From a bacterium HR17 (GTDB lineage: Bacteria > Armatimonadota > Fervidibacteria > Fervidibacterales > Fervidibacteraceae), in contig BEHT01000006.1 of assembly GCA_002898575.1 (NCBI GenBank), positions 28,903-92,902 on the forward strand: 64,000 nucleotides of DNA. The letters are read 5' to 3'. Both the position numbers and the translations under genes were made by a program. Position 1 is the first letter of the stretch, and each line of letters starts with the position of its first letter. Under the pieces are notes generated by a model. That model was not told the DNA's origin. It searched no databases and saw only the letters and a program-made list of their open reading frames with translations. Shown one piece after another: positions 27,030-35,397 of the stretch.

Positions 27030-28058
27030 ATGGAGGCGCTACGGTTTGGCGTTGTCGGCTGCGGCGGACGCGGCGCCAGCGTCGCGGAACTGATGATGCG
27101 ACTTCCGTCCGTCCGTTTGGTCGCTGTGTGCGATACGGACAGCGACCGAGCGCGCCAAGTCGGTGAACGGTTGCAAGTGCCTGCCTTCACGCAGTTGGAC
27201 GAAATGCTGGCGCAAGTGCCGATGGACGCCATCTACATCGCTACGACCGTAGAGCAACACTTCACCGTCGCCCGCCGTGCGATCTTGGACGGCAAGCACA
27301 TTTTGGTGGAGAAGATGATGACCACATCCGCCGCCGAGGCGTGGGAGTTGGTGCGGCTGGCAGAAGTGCAGGGGGTGTGTGGCGCAGTGTCCTACCAACT
27401 GCGGTTCTACCCGTCCTTTCAACGGTGGTGGGAACTTGCCCAAGATTTGCAACCCCTTGTGATTTTATCCAGCCGCCATCCCGGCATCATGCCTGCCCCT
27501 TACTTGCGCGCCGAACCATGGGCGGGCATCACCGACTTTTTGACCCACGATGTGGACTTAGTGCTGTGGGTCGCAGGGCGTGAGCCGGACACCGTGTTCG
27601 CCACTGACGCCCGCAACGCCGTCACCGACACAGACGCCATTGACACCCTTTGTGTTACCTTGCAATTTGACTCCGTGATGACCGGCATGGTCTACGGCAG
27701 CATGGCAGGTTGGGGAGTGCCCAATGCCCATGTCGTTATCGGACGGAGAGGCAATGTCCGCATCGTCGCTAACGGTGTGGAAGTCAACCGTTTGGCTCGT
27801 TCCCACGACGGCGCTTACGAACGCGTCGCCGAAACGGTGGAGACAGAACCGGTGCGGGGCGACACGACAGATCGGTTACTGGAGCACTTCTCCGCGTGGG
27901 TGCAAGGGGCGCGGGATGCCTTCCCCCTCGCGACGTTGGAAGACGGGCTGAAGGTCATGCTGGTGCACGAAGCCATCTGGGAGAGTTGCCGTACGGGTCA
28001 ACCTGTGTCTTTAGCGACGATGCGGCAACGGCTGGACAACAAAGTGGCATCGTCGTGA
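27030..28058 (+). CDS. Gfo/Idh/MocA family oxidoreductase (first)
   Basis: 342 aa NAD(P)-dependent dehydrogenase family. Rossmann motif GVVGCGGRGASV at the N terminus, the EKMMTT motif (usually EKP) with the catalytic lysine, and a C-terminal alpha/beta domain with DFLTHDVDLVLW. Substrate is probably a sugar or inositol derivative; not deducible. ATG 27030 lies nine bases after gagaggaggg (27011-27020). Confidence 0.87.
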   Translation: MEALRFGVVGCGGRGASVAELMMRLPSVRLVAVCDTDSDRARQVGERLQVPAFTQLDEMLAQVPMDAIYIATTVEQHFTVARRAILDGKHILVEKMMTTSAAEAWELVRLAEVQGVCGAVSYQLRFYPSFQRWWELAQDLQPLVILSSRHPGIMPAPYLRAEPWAGITDFLTHDVDLVLWVAGREPDTVFATDARNAVTDTDAIDTLCVTLQFDSVMTGMVYGSMAGWGVPNAHVVIGRRGNVRIVANGVEVNRLARSHDGAYERVAETVETEPVRGDTTDRLLEHFSAWVQGARDAFPLATLEDGLKVMLVHEAIWESCRTGQPVSLATMRQRLDNKVASS

Positions 28059-28079
28059 GACAGGTGCGTGGCTCCGCCA

Positions 28080-28553
28080 TCAGCGTCCTTCTTCACCGCC
28101 CATTTCGTCTTCCAGTTGTTGCATGAGGCGGCGGAAGCGTTCCATTTCGTCGTCTTCCATGTTCAGGTCCATCAGCGAATCAATGACATTGCCTGTGATG
28201 AAGATGGGGGCACCGGTGCGCAACGCCAACGCCAAGGCGTCGCTGGGGCGAGAGTCAATGGCAAAGGACCGTCCCATCTGCTCTAAGTAAATGGTCGCGT
28301 AGTAGGTGCTGTCCACGAGGTCGTGGATGATGACGCGAACGACCCGAACGCCCAATTCTTCCAACATGTTCCGCATCAAGTCATGCGTCAACGGGCGCGG
28401 GGGCTTTTCGCCTTGCAGTTCTAAGGCGATGGCGATGGCTTCAGCGCGTCCGATCCAGATCGGCAAAACGCGGTTGCTCGTCGGTTCGCGTAAGATCACG
28501 ACATGGTGATCCCAAAGGTCCTGGGCGACAGTTTCCACTTTGACTTCCAACAT
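28080..28553 (-). CDS. Bifunctional nuclease family protein (DUF151)
   Basis: 157 aa. It matches the BFN/DUF151 family: VVILREPTSNRVLPIWIGRAEA, RPLTHDLMRNMLEELG and DSRPSDALALALRTGAPIF are the standard blocks. An acidic, glutamate-rich tail follows. Members in plants have nuclease activity; the bacterial role is uncertain. Start ATG 28553 follows gagggtgat. A 34-aa peptide gene lies 43 bp upstream on the same strand. Confidence 0.88.
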   Translation of the reverse strand: MLEVKVETVAQDLWDHHVVILREPTSNRVLPIWIGRAEAIAIALELQGEKPPRPLTHDLMRNMLEELGVRVVRVIIHDLVDSTYYATIYLEQMGRSFAIDSRPSDALALALRTGAPIFITGNVIDSLMDLNMEDDEMERFRRLMQQLEDEMGGEEGR

Positions 28554-28596
28554 GGCGATCACCCTCGCTTTTGACGACGGCGGTTGTCATCGGGCA

Positions 28597-28701
28597 TTAT
28601 GTCAATGCTGTCACGCCGGCGCTATCGGTGCGGCGCCGCCACGCAACCCCCAGCAAAGCCAAAGCGGCGTAGACGATCTCCGACCATTCTGTGCGGGTCA
28701 T
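28597..28701 (-). CDS. 34-aa membrane peptide
   Basis: A near-perfect Shine-Dalgarno (aaaggaggt) precedes ATG 28701 by seven bases. The product starts MTRTEWSEIVYAALALLGVA, a hydrophobic helix, continues WRRRTDSAGVTALT and stops at TAA. No family is recognised. The positive residues after the helix suggest an N-out or N-in single-span peptide. It could be a short regulatory or membrane-associated protein, or a leader for the DUF151 gene downstream. Confidence 0.6.
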   Translation of the reverse strand: MTRTEWSEIVYAALALLGVAWRRRTDSAGVTALT

Positions 28702-28763
28702 AGCAGTTACCTCCTTTCGGCGCCTGCCTTATGATGCCATGTCACACCGAGGAGAGACAGGCT

Positions 28764-29111
28764 ATGAGCCAACGCGCGACTTGGCTGGGACTGGCTCCCG
28801 ACCGGCACGGCTGCGGTATTGCCCTGCTGCGTCGGGACGGCGCGGAATTGCAAGTTACCCAAACGATGGCGGTGCCTTGGCGGCAATTGGCGCCAGCGCT
28901 GCGGGCGTTGGGACAAGCGCCCGCCGTCATCGTCGTCGCCGACCGTTGGCGCTCCCGATGGGTGCAAGCCTTAGCGCGGACGCTTTTCCCCGCCGCCCTT
29001 TTGGTCTTGGTGCGCCAAGACCAACTGACCACCGACCTCGCCCAAGATGCCGTCGCCGCCGCCATGCATTTCTGGGAACGCGAGCGCCTCGGGCACGGGC
29101 AGGAAGGCTAA
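28764..29111 (+). CDS. Small RNase H-fold (RuvC/YqgF-like) protein
   Basis: 115 aa. The start WLGLAPDRHGCGIALLRRDG resembles the first strand-turn-strand of RuvC/YqgF nucleases, and the end LVRQDQLTTDLAQDAVAAAM resembles the D/E-x-x-TT-x-x-A block of the same fold. Some of the acidic catalytic residues appear to be replaced, so activity is doubtful. This is a weak, pattern-based call. ATG 28764 follows gaggaga. Its stop overlaps the convergent PhyH gene by 4 bp. Confidence 0.6.
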   Translation: MSQRATWLGLAPDRHGCGIALLRRDGAELQVTQTMAVPWRQLAPALRALGQAPAVIVVADRWRSRWVQALARTLFPAALLVLVRQDQLTTDLAQDAVAAAMHFWERERLGHGQEG

Positions 29112-29926
29112 TGCGGACCTTTCGGTTCAGGAAACTCCTCGCCGCACGGTCCGCCCCATTCGTTGACGGGCAAGTCTATTGTGCGCCCGTCCCGCAGATA
29201 CAACGGCAGGTAGTAACGGGCGATCTTGGTGCAAGAGGTGCCGACATAGTGGCAGATAAACGCCCGCCGAAACCGATGACGGGAGCGGTTGGGCGGCGAA
29301 CCGTGAATAAGGCTGCCGTTGAAAAACAACACATCGCCCGCCTCTAACGGCACCAGGATCGGCTGCGTTCCTGCGGGCGGCGGCACAAAGTGGGTCGTGA
29401 ACGATTCGTTGGGGTCAGCCTCTTCGGGGCACACGATGTCCATCCGATGGGTGCCGGGCACGACCATCATACCGCCGTTTTCTTCATCGGCAGGGTCAAT
29501 GGCGACCCATGCCGCCATGCAAGTGCCCGGATGGGCTTTCAGGTAAAAGTTGTCTTGGTGCAAGGCTTGCCCGCGCGCACCTGGCGGTTTGAAGTAGAAC
29601 ATGCTTTGCGCTGCCATCGGCTCCTCACCGAACAAGTCCGCCAAAATGTCCAGCAAACGGTCGTCCAACATGTAGCGACGGGCGGTCTCGTCGTAACGGT
29701 GCGGGTGCATGATACGCGGGTAAATCTTCAGCGGGTCATCGGTCTGCGTCGGCGGTGTCGGGCGATACCAATCCAAAGCACCTTGCAAGCCCAGTGCGTG
29801 TAGGCGCATAAAGGTATCGCACAACCCCTTCACTTCGTCGTCCGTAAACACCTTGCGGACGACCAAAAAGCCGTCGCGCTCAAATTGCTCTCGTTGCGCC
29901 GGCGTGAGCCTTTGACGCACCGCCAT
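29108..29926 (-). CDS. Phytanoyl-CoA dioxygenase (PhyH) family protein
   Basis: 272 aa Fe(II)/2-oxoglutarate-dependent oxygenase family. The iron ligands are visible as HQDNFY (His-x-Asp) and the distal His in IHGSPPNRS; the oxoglutarate arginine follows in HRFRRAF. Substrate unknown; family members hydroxylate diverse small molecules. ATG 29926 has cggaggtg nine bases upstream and is preferred to the longer frame from 30001. Confidence 0.85.
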   Translation of the reverse strand: MAVRQRLTPAQREQFERDGFLVVRKVFTDDEVKGLCDTFMRLHALGLQGALDWYRPTPPTQTDDPLKIYPRIMHPHRYDETARRYMLDDRLLDILADLFGEEPMAAQSMFYFKPPGARGQALHQDNFYLKAHPGTCMAAWVAIDPADEENGGMMVVPGTHRMDIVCPEEADPNESFTTHFVPPPAGTQPILVPLEAGDVLFFNGSLIHGSPPNRSRHRFRRAFICHYVGTSCTKIARYYLPLYLRDGRTIDLPVNEWGGPCGEEFPEPKGPH

Positions 29927-30052
29927 CGTCGGCTGCACCTCCGCTGTCGGTGACATACCATGCCGCGCCAAAGTATGCAGTGCCCCTTGCCTCTTTGCCA
30001 TGTCGGCGTTAAATTGTTGTGCCGCGCAAACTTTGCTAACGGAGGTGACACG

Positions 30053-30148
30053 ATGGGTTCAACGAAAAAATGGTGGCGAAAAAAAGCCAAAAAACATTGG
30101 CGGAAAAAACGCCGCCGCATGATGCGTCATCGCAAAAAGAACCGTTAA
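30053..30148 (+). CDS. 31-aa highly basic protein, AURKAIP1/COX24 (mS38)-like
   Basis: ATG 30053 follows ggaggtgaca (30041-30050). The product starts MGSTKKWWRKKAKKH and continues with a KKRRRMMRHRKKNR tail; over half the residues are Lys or Arg. This resembles the bacterial AURKAIP1/COX24 domain proteins, which are tiny basic proteins related to mitoribosomal mS38. Function by analogy is ribosome binding. It is divergent from the PhyH gene. Confidence 0.65.
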   Translation: MGSTKKWWRKKAKKHWRKKRRRMMRHRKKNR

Positions 30149-30170
30149 AGGCGGCTGAAATGAAAGGGGT

Positions 30171-30896
30171 TTACTCGCTGTAGCCGGGGAAAACACCCGA
30201 CCCGCGAGGGCGGCGCCACACCCGCCGCAAAAGGGCTAATCCACCTAGCCCGCACAGCATGAGCATCAAACCGAGAGCCGCCCAACGATCACCCTGCGGG
30301 CGGGCGACAAAGGTGCCGAACAAAATGGCACCCGTTCCACCCAAAGCCATTGCCACCCATTCCGCCATGCGTTGGGCGAACCCAGGCAGCGGGGGTTGTT
30401 CCGGCACCAACGGTTCGCCGCACGCCCAACACTCTGTCGCGTCAGAAAAGTTCTCACGCCCGCAGTGGGCGCAGTAGACCCATGTCGGTGGGGCTGTCGC
30501 GGGGGTTTCGCCTGCCTGCTCGTCCGTTGGCGCTGAAGGGACAGAGCGTTGCAGTGTCTGTCCCAGTTTTGCCAGTTCACCGTCGTCCAACCAGATAAGT
30601 CCGCATTGCGGACACCGCTCAATTTCCATGCTGGGCGCTACGGCGAGAAAAGCCCGCTCCATCAGCGCACCGCACAACGGGCAGGGCATTTCTGAGGCAA
30701 GCAGGGGAATCGGCGTTTGGTCGGCAAAAGCGTCTTCCAGTGCGAAAGCGAGGTGCGGCGCCTGCGCAAGGGTGTAAAGGGTCGTCGGCGCCAACGCGAC
30801 GCCGCCGCACTGTAAGCACCCGTCCGCTGTTACCGTGCCCACCGTATAGCGCCGCAAAGGTAGTTGGCATTTAGGGCACAGAGGTTGCGCCCGCAT
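30171..30896 (-). CDS. Zinc-ribbon membrane protein (zf-TFIIB-like)
   Basis: 241 aa. Three cysteine pair sets are visible: CPKC...CLQCGG at the N terminus, CPLC...CPQCGLIWLDDGEL (the TFIIB-type zinc ribbon signature) and CAHC...CWACGEPL. Two membrane helices occupy about residues 182-225. A role in regulation or assembly at the membrane is possible but nothing specific can be stated. Start ATG 30896. Confidence 0.82.
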   Translation of the reverse strand: MRAQPLCPKCQLPLRRYTVGTVTADGCLQCGGVALAPTTLYTLAQAPHLAFALEDAFADQTPIPLLASEMPCPLCGALMERAFLAVAPSMEIERCPQCGLIWLDDGELAKLGQTLQRSVPSAPTDEQAGETPATAPPTWVYCAHCGRENFSDATECWACGEPLVPEQPPLPGFAQRMAEWVAMALGGTGAILFGTFVARPQGDRWAALGLMLMLCGLGGLALLRRVWRRPRGSGVFPGYSE

Positions 30897-31004
30897 GGCG
30901 GGTCACCGTCCAAAACCTTAGCACATCCCATCAACCCGCTACCACTGGTGACGCAAAACTTACGCCACGCAAAATGAACCGACAGTTTGAGGGAGGCGGT
31001 GCGG

Positions 31005-31823
31005 ATGGACGATTGGCGCTATCGCTTGTTGGTGTGTCCGTTAGATCACGCGCCCTTGCACCCTAACCTGTCCGAGTTGGAATGCCCGGCGTGCAAGCGG
31101 GTCTACCCGGTGCACGACGGCATCCCGAGTTTTGTCGTCGCTGATTTGGCGCACCACCACGATACCCATGAGTGGCAATGGAAGCAACGCGAGATGCAAG
31201 CGCGCAACGAGCAGTCAGCGTTTTATGACCGCCTGCTGGGTTTGATGCTTTTGACCCCCTTTGAAGCCGCCATGACCGTGCGGGCGCTGCGCGGGGATCG
31301 CCCTCGCTTTGGTGTCTTGGCGGAAATCGGGTGCGGAACAGGGCGCATGCTGCAACGCTTCGCCCCTTACGCCGACTATCTCGTCGGCGCCGACCTCTCG
31401 TTAGCGTCCTTGCAGCGGTGTGCGGAGCGGATGCAACGGCTGGGGCTCGCCGAGCGGGTGCTTCTCGTGCACGCCGATGCCGCATTTCTACCTTTTGCGG
31501 ATGCCACTTTTGACGCGGTCGCCAGTTGCCAGATGATTGAGCATGTGCCCAGCGACCGCATGCGACACCGCGTCGTCAGCGAAATCGCCCGTGTGCTTAA
31601 ACCGGGAGGTCGCTATGCCATCTCCGGCTACCATTACTCGTGGTTGGTGCGGGCGTTCAAAAAGGAAGGTGTGCACAAAGGCGGTATCTACTTTTTCCGC
31701 TTTACCCGCGACGAGTTTTTGGCGCTGATCCGACCGCATTTGCCCGTAGAAAGGCTGCAGTCCATTTGCGGCTACGCGTGGTTAGCCAGCGGCACCAAAC
31801 CCCTTGACAAAAAGCACACCTGA
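31005..31823 (+). CDS. SAM-dependent methyltransferase with N-terminal Trm112-like zinc domain
   Basis: 272 aa. The N terminus LLVCPLDHAPL...LECPACKRVYPVHDGIPSFV is a Trm112/YcaR-like domain with CxxC. The class I methyltransferase core follows: LAEIGCGTGRML (SAM-binding), ADLSLASL, HADAAFLPFADATFD and ARVLKPGGRYAISG. The acceptor is unknown. ATG 31005 follows gggaggcgg. Confidence 0.87.
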   Translation: MDDWRYRLLVCPLDHAPLHPNLSELECPACKRVYPVHDGIPSFVVADLAHHHDTHEWQWKQREMQARNEQSAFYDRLLGLMLLTPFEAAMTVRALRGDRPRFGVLAEIGCGTGRMLQRFAPYADYLVGADLSLASLQRCAERMQRLGLAERVLLVHADAAFLPFADATFDAVASCQMIEHVPSDRMRHRVVSEIARVLKPGGRYAISGYHYSWLVRAFKKEGVHKGGIYFFRFTRDEFLALIRPHLPVERLQSICGYAWLASGTKPLDKKHT

Positions 31824-31882
31824 CGCTATCTTGATAGGCGCCTTTTACCTGCGAAGCCGCGCGTTCTGGGGGTGATTTTCTG

Positions 31883-32338
31883 ATGGCACTGAAGGTGGAG
31901 AAACTGGCACTGTGGAGCGGTGAGATTGAAGACAAACCTGGGTCGTTGTCACGGCTGTTGCAACCGTTGGCAGCGGCTGGCGCTGACTTGACAGTCGTGC
32001 TCGCACAACGCAACCCCGCCAAAATCGGTGTCGGCGATGTCTGGGTTTATCCCATTCGGGGACGCAAAGCAATGGACGCCGCTCGTTCCGTCGGTTTGAG
32101 CGAAGCCAAATCGCCCGTTGTTTTGCGCGTAGAAGGACCCAACAAGCCGGGCTTGGGGCACGCCCTCACCCAAGCGATCGCTGACGCCGGCATTAACCTC
32201 GCCTCCGTTCACGCCGCAGTGTTAGCAAATCGGTTCGTAGCCTTGTTCGCGTTTGACAACGACGCCGATGCCAACAAAGCCCGCCGCATCCTCGCCGGGT
32301 TCAAAGTGCCACGCCAGCGCCGCGCCCGCAAAGGTTAG
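31883..32338 (+). CDS. Tandem ACT-domain protein
   Basis: 151 aa. Two ACT domains: residues about 5-70 (IEDKPGSLSRLLQPLAAAGADL) and about 75-140 (VEGPNKPGLGHALTQAIADAGINLASV). ACT domains bind amino acids or other small ligands and regulate metabolism. No catalytic domain is attached, so it is probably a stand-alone sensor or regulator. ATG 31883 follows gggggtgat. A strong terminator lies just downstream. Confidence 0.83.
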   Translation: MALKVEKLALWSGEIEDKPGSLSRLLQPLAAAGADLTVVLAQRNPAKIGVGDVWVYPIRGRKAMDAARSVGLSEAKSPVVLRVEGPNKPGLGHALTQAIADAGINLASVHAAVLANRFVALFAFDNDADANKARRILAGFKVPRQRRARKG

Positions 32339-32344
32339 GAAAAT

Positions 32345-32390
32345 AAACCGGCTGGGGCGCAAAGGGGCGCTTGCGCCCCAGCCGGTTTTT
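32345..32390. terminator. Bidirectional intrinsic terminator
   Basis: A long GC-rich stem (aaccggctggggcgcaa paired with ttgcgccccagccggtt) with an 8-base loop (aggggcgc), flanked by A and T tracts. It sits between the convergent ACT and Gfo/Idh/MocA genes and should stop transcription from both sides. Confidence 0.85.
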
Positions 32391-33390
32391 ACGCGGGCAA
32401 AGAGGGAACCGCGACGGTTTGCCCCGTCGCCGCTGCTTGATATGCCGCTGTCGTGAGCGTAACGACCTTGAATGCGTCCTCGGGTGGGCTCATGTTTTCC
32501 ACGCGCCCCAACACGACATCCACAAAATGGCGGTCAGGCGTAGACGCCGGCGGCAACTCTTTGGCTTCCACGACGCGCTGTTCGCCGCCCATGGGCTGCC
32601 ACACGACTTGCCCTCTGTCCAACCACATAGCGCCCTCGGTGCCGACAAAGGTGTAGCGCTCCATAAAATGGGTGAAGTTGCCCATCGCGATGAGCGCCCC
32701 TAACGCCCCACCTGAAAACTGCACACCCACGATGTCGTTGATTTCCACAGGCGCCCCGCACTGGCTGATCGTCGCAGACACTTTGACAGGTGCGTTAGGC
32801 ACCGTCCACAGCACAAAATCCACCATGTGGCTGCCTGAGTCCATCAACATTCCGCCGCCGCTGAGTTCCGGCATCTGGCGCCAAGTGCCTTGCGTCAGTT
32901 GCTGCCAATCTTGCCCGATGACCGCTTCCACAAAAGTCAGTTCGCCCAGCGCCCCTTTGTGCACTTGGTCACGGATGAAGCGAAAAACAGGCGTGAAGCG
33001 GCGTTGGTAACTGACGACGACTTGTTTACCGGCTTGGCGCGCGGCGAGGACCACTTTTTGCGCCTGTTCGCTGGTCACCACCATCGGTTTTTCCGCAAGG
33101 ACATGTAAGCCCCGTTGCAGTGCCGCCACGATTTGCTCAAAATGGTGGGCGTGGGGGGAAAGAACGAGGACACCGTCCATCTCCACCCGCTCCAACATCA
33201 GTTGCCAATCGCCAAACACCGTCTCACCTTCCCGAGCCGGCAACCCCACCTGCTCTGCCCGTTGCTTGGCAGCGTCTAAATTGGGGTCTGCAAACGCCAC
33301 GACTTTTGCCTCGGGAACGCGCTGCAAATTTTGCAAATGGAAGCCGGCGATGCCCCCGGCGCCGATAAATCCCAGTCGCACTGTCGGCAA
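32389..33390 (-). CDS. Gfo/Idh/MocA family oxidoreductase (second)
   Basis: 333 aa. Rossmann motif LGFIGAGGIAGFH, the catalytic AEKPMV motif and SHMVDFVLW in the C-terminal domain. The start is judged to be TTG 33390, nine bases after aaggagg; the open frame to 33627 has no better site and the upstream residues do not resemble the family. Substrate unknown. Its stop lies within the terminator shared with the ACT gene. A divergent gene starts at 33585. Confidence 0.87.
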   Translation of the reverse strand: MPTVRLGFIGAGGIAGFHLQNLQRVPEAKVVAFADPNLDAAKQRAEQVGLPAREGETVFGDWQLMLERVEMDGVLVLSPHAHHFEQIVAALQRGLHVLAEKPMVVTSEQAQKVVLAARQAGKQVVVSYQRRFTPVFRFIRDQVHKGALGELTFVEAVIGQDWQQLTQGTWRQMPELSGGGMLMDSGSHMVDFVLWTVPNAPVKVSATISQCGAPVEINDIVGVQFSGGALGALIAMGNFTHFMERYTFVGTEGAMWLDRGQVVWQPMGGEQRVVEAKELPPASTPDRHFVDVVLGRVENMSPPEDAFKVVTLTTAAYQAAATGQTVAVPSLPA

Positions 33391-33584
33391 CCTGTCTCGC
33401 CTCCTTGCCACAAGTTTTTTACGCCCTTGAATTTTGACGATCGCGTCCGTTAGCGCAAGCGACAACCCGTGGCAAGATTTTCCCACGCCGGATGGGGCAA
33501 CTACGCTCCGCCGACTTCTCGGAGGTCGTTGTTCCTGCAGCGCCGCCAAATTGGGTGGCGCACAGAACGAGGAGGTAAGTCCTG

Positions 33585-34526
33585 ATGGGCAACTGGCAAC
33601 CAGCGGATTTGAACCAAGTGCGCACAATTTCCATCACGGTTCGCCCCAGCAAAGTGGAGAAGGACCTCTTGGCGCGCCCTTTGCGCAAAGGGGCAACCTT
33701 TGTTGAGTTTTGGCACTCCTTGCCGTCCATTCTCGCCGCCAAAGAGTTGCGGGAATTGGTGGACGCTGTCGTGCGAGCCCGCCGCGACGGTCGTCCTGTC
33801 ATCGCTCTGTTCGGCGCCCATGTCATCAAGGTCGGTTTATCGCCCATCGTTATCCAACTCGTGCGTGAGGGAATTTTGACGGCTCTGGCGGTCAACGGGG
33901 CGACCGCCTACCACGATGTGGAGTTGGCGCTCTTTGGACGCACCAGCGAAGATGTCACCGCTGGCATGCAAGCGGGCGTTTTCGGCATGGCGAAAGAACC
34001 TTGCGATTTCATCAACGCCGCCGCCCAACGCGCCGCACAAAGGGGAATCGGCTTGGGACAAGCCATCGGTGAAGCCCTGCTGGAAAGCAACGGTCCGTTC
34101 GTGCAACACAGCGTCCTCGCCCAGTCCGTCGCACTGGGCGTGCCCGTCACAGTTCATGTCGCCTTCGGCACCGATGTCAACCACATGCACGGCAGTTTTG
34201 ACCCGGCGTCGTGGGGCGTCGCGACGCACCATGACTTCCGCCTGCTGTGTCGGTTGGTGCGCGATTTGACCGACGGCGTGGTGTTGCTGTGGGGTTCGGC
34301 GGTGGTGTTGCCGACCGTGTTGGAAAAGGCTTTGACCGTCGCCCGCAACTTATGGGGCGAACCGCAACGGTTTGTCGGCGCCACTTTTGACTTCATCCGC
34401 CACTATCGGGCTTGGCGCAACCCACCGGAAAAAGCCGACGCCCTCGGCGGTAAAGGCTATTACTTGACAGGGCATCACGAATTGCTTATCCCACTTTTTG
34501 CCCAAGCCGTGTTGGAACAGTGGTAG
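33585..34526 (+). CDS. Conserved hypothetical protein, possible deoxyhypusine synthase-like fold
   Basis: 313 aa, no signal peptide or membrane helix. Features: VIALFGAHVIKVGLSPIVIQ, VNGATAYHDVELALFG, GTDVNHMHGSFDPASWG and GGKGYYLTGHHELLIPL near the end. The alternating strand/helix pattern with glycine-rich loops suggests a Rossmann-like fold; the block around HDVELA recalls deoxyhypusine synthase-like proteins, but I hold this weakly. Strong Shine-Dalgarno (gaggaggtaag) before ATG 33585. It ends 8 bp before the convergent UbiA stop. Confidence 0.75.
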   Translation: MGNWQPADLNQVRTISITVRPSKVEKDLLARPLRKGATFVEFWHSLPSILAAKELRELVDAVVRARRDGRPVIALFGAHVIKVGLSPIVIQLVREGILTALAVNGATAYHDVELALFGRTSEDVTAGMQAGVFGMAKEPCDFINAAAQRAAQRGIGLGQAIGEALLESNGPFVQHSVLAQSVALGVPVTVHVAFGTDVNHMHGSFDPASWGVATHHDFRLLCRLVRDLTDGVVLLWGSAVVLPTVLEKALTVARNLWGEPQRFVGATFDFIRHYRAWRNPPEKADALGGKGYYLTGHHELLIPLFAQAVLEQW

Positions 34527-34534
34527 CGAAGCGG

Positions 34535-35386
34535 TCAACGAACCGCGAGGTCCAACGCCGTTGACACAAACAACAATACGCTGACAACGCCGTTGACCGT
34601 GAAAAACGCCGTGTTGACTTTTTGTGGGTTGCCCGGTTCGGCGATGGTGTGTTCGTAAGCGATGAACGCCACGGTGAACAGCCATGCCGTCCAGAAAATA
34701 GCCCCCAAGCCGACGACTTTGCCGAAGGCTGCCAACGCCGTCAGAAACACCGCGTGCAACAGGCGGGCGCCCCACAAGGCTTTCTGCGCCCCCAACCGCA
34801 CGACCAACGAGTGTAACCCCACTTGTCGGTCAAAAGTTTCGTCCAGCGTCGCGTAGATGATGTCAAAGCCGGCGACCCAACAAGTGACCGCCAGCATCAG
34901 CAGTAGCGGGGGCAACTCAATCGCGCCTTTCAAGGCGATCCAAGCGCCGACGGGCGCAATGCCCAACGCTGAGCCTAACCACACATGCGACCAATCGGTG
35001 AACCGTTTGGCGTAAGAGTAGCCGAACAGCCACGCCAGCGTCGGGAACGACAGCCAAAACGCCAACCGGTTGAGTTGATAAGCGGCGAAAATAAACACGA
35101 CAGCGGCGGCGAGGACAAATGCCCATGCCTGCCGTAAGGTCAACTTGCCCGTCGGCAGTTCCCGGTTGCGCGTGCGTGGGTTGAGACGGTCAAACTCCAA
35201 GTCGGCGATGCGGTTAAAACCCATCGCAGCAGACCGCGCACCGACCGCCGCCACGACGATCCAAAACAGTTGCCGCAGAGGCGGAACGCCCCCGGCACAG
35301 ACCCACGCCGATGTCAAGGCAAAAGGCAGTGCAAAAACGGTGTGTTCAAATCGCACGAACGCTAGGTAAGTGCGGATGCGTTGCAT
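34535..35386 (-). CDS. mqnP: UbiA family prenyltransferase, MqnP-like
   Basis: 283 aa with about eight or nine membrane helices. The two Asp-rich motifs are present: GFNRIADLEFDRLNPRTRNRE and DIIYATLDETFDRQVG. The AARSAAMGFNR...NPRTxNRELP-type sequence fits the enzyme that prenylates 1,4-dihydroxy-6-naphthoate in the futalosine pathway of menaquinone synthesis better than it fits UbiA. No other mqn genes are in the window. It starts 11 bp after the GT2 gene, likely one operon. Confidence 0.85.
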   Translation of the reverse strand: MQRIRTYLAFVRFEHTVFALPFALTSAWVCAGGVPPLRQLFWIVVAAVGARSAAMGFNRIADLEFDRLNPRTRNRELPTGKLTLRQAWAFVLAAAVVFIFAAYQLNRLAFWLSFPTLAWLFGYSYAKRFTDWSHVWLGSALGIAPVGAWIALKGAIELPPLLLMLAVTCWVAGFDIIYATLDETFDRQVGLHSLVVRLGAQKALWGARLLHAVFLTALAAFGKVVGLGAIFWTAWLFTVAFIAYEHTIAEPGNPQKVNTAFFTVNGVVSVLLFVSTALDLAVR

Positions 35387-35397
35387 CCTTTACCCTC

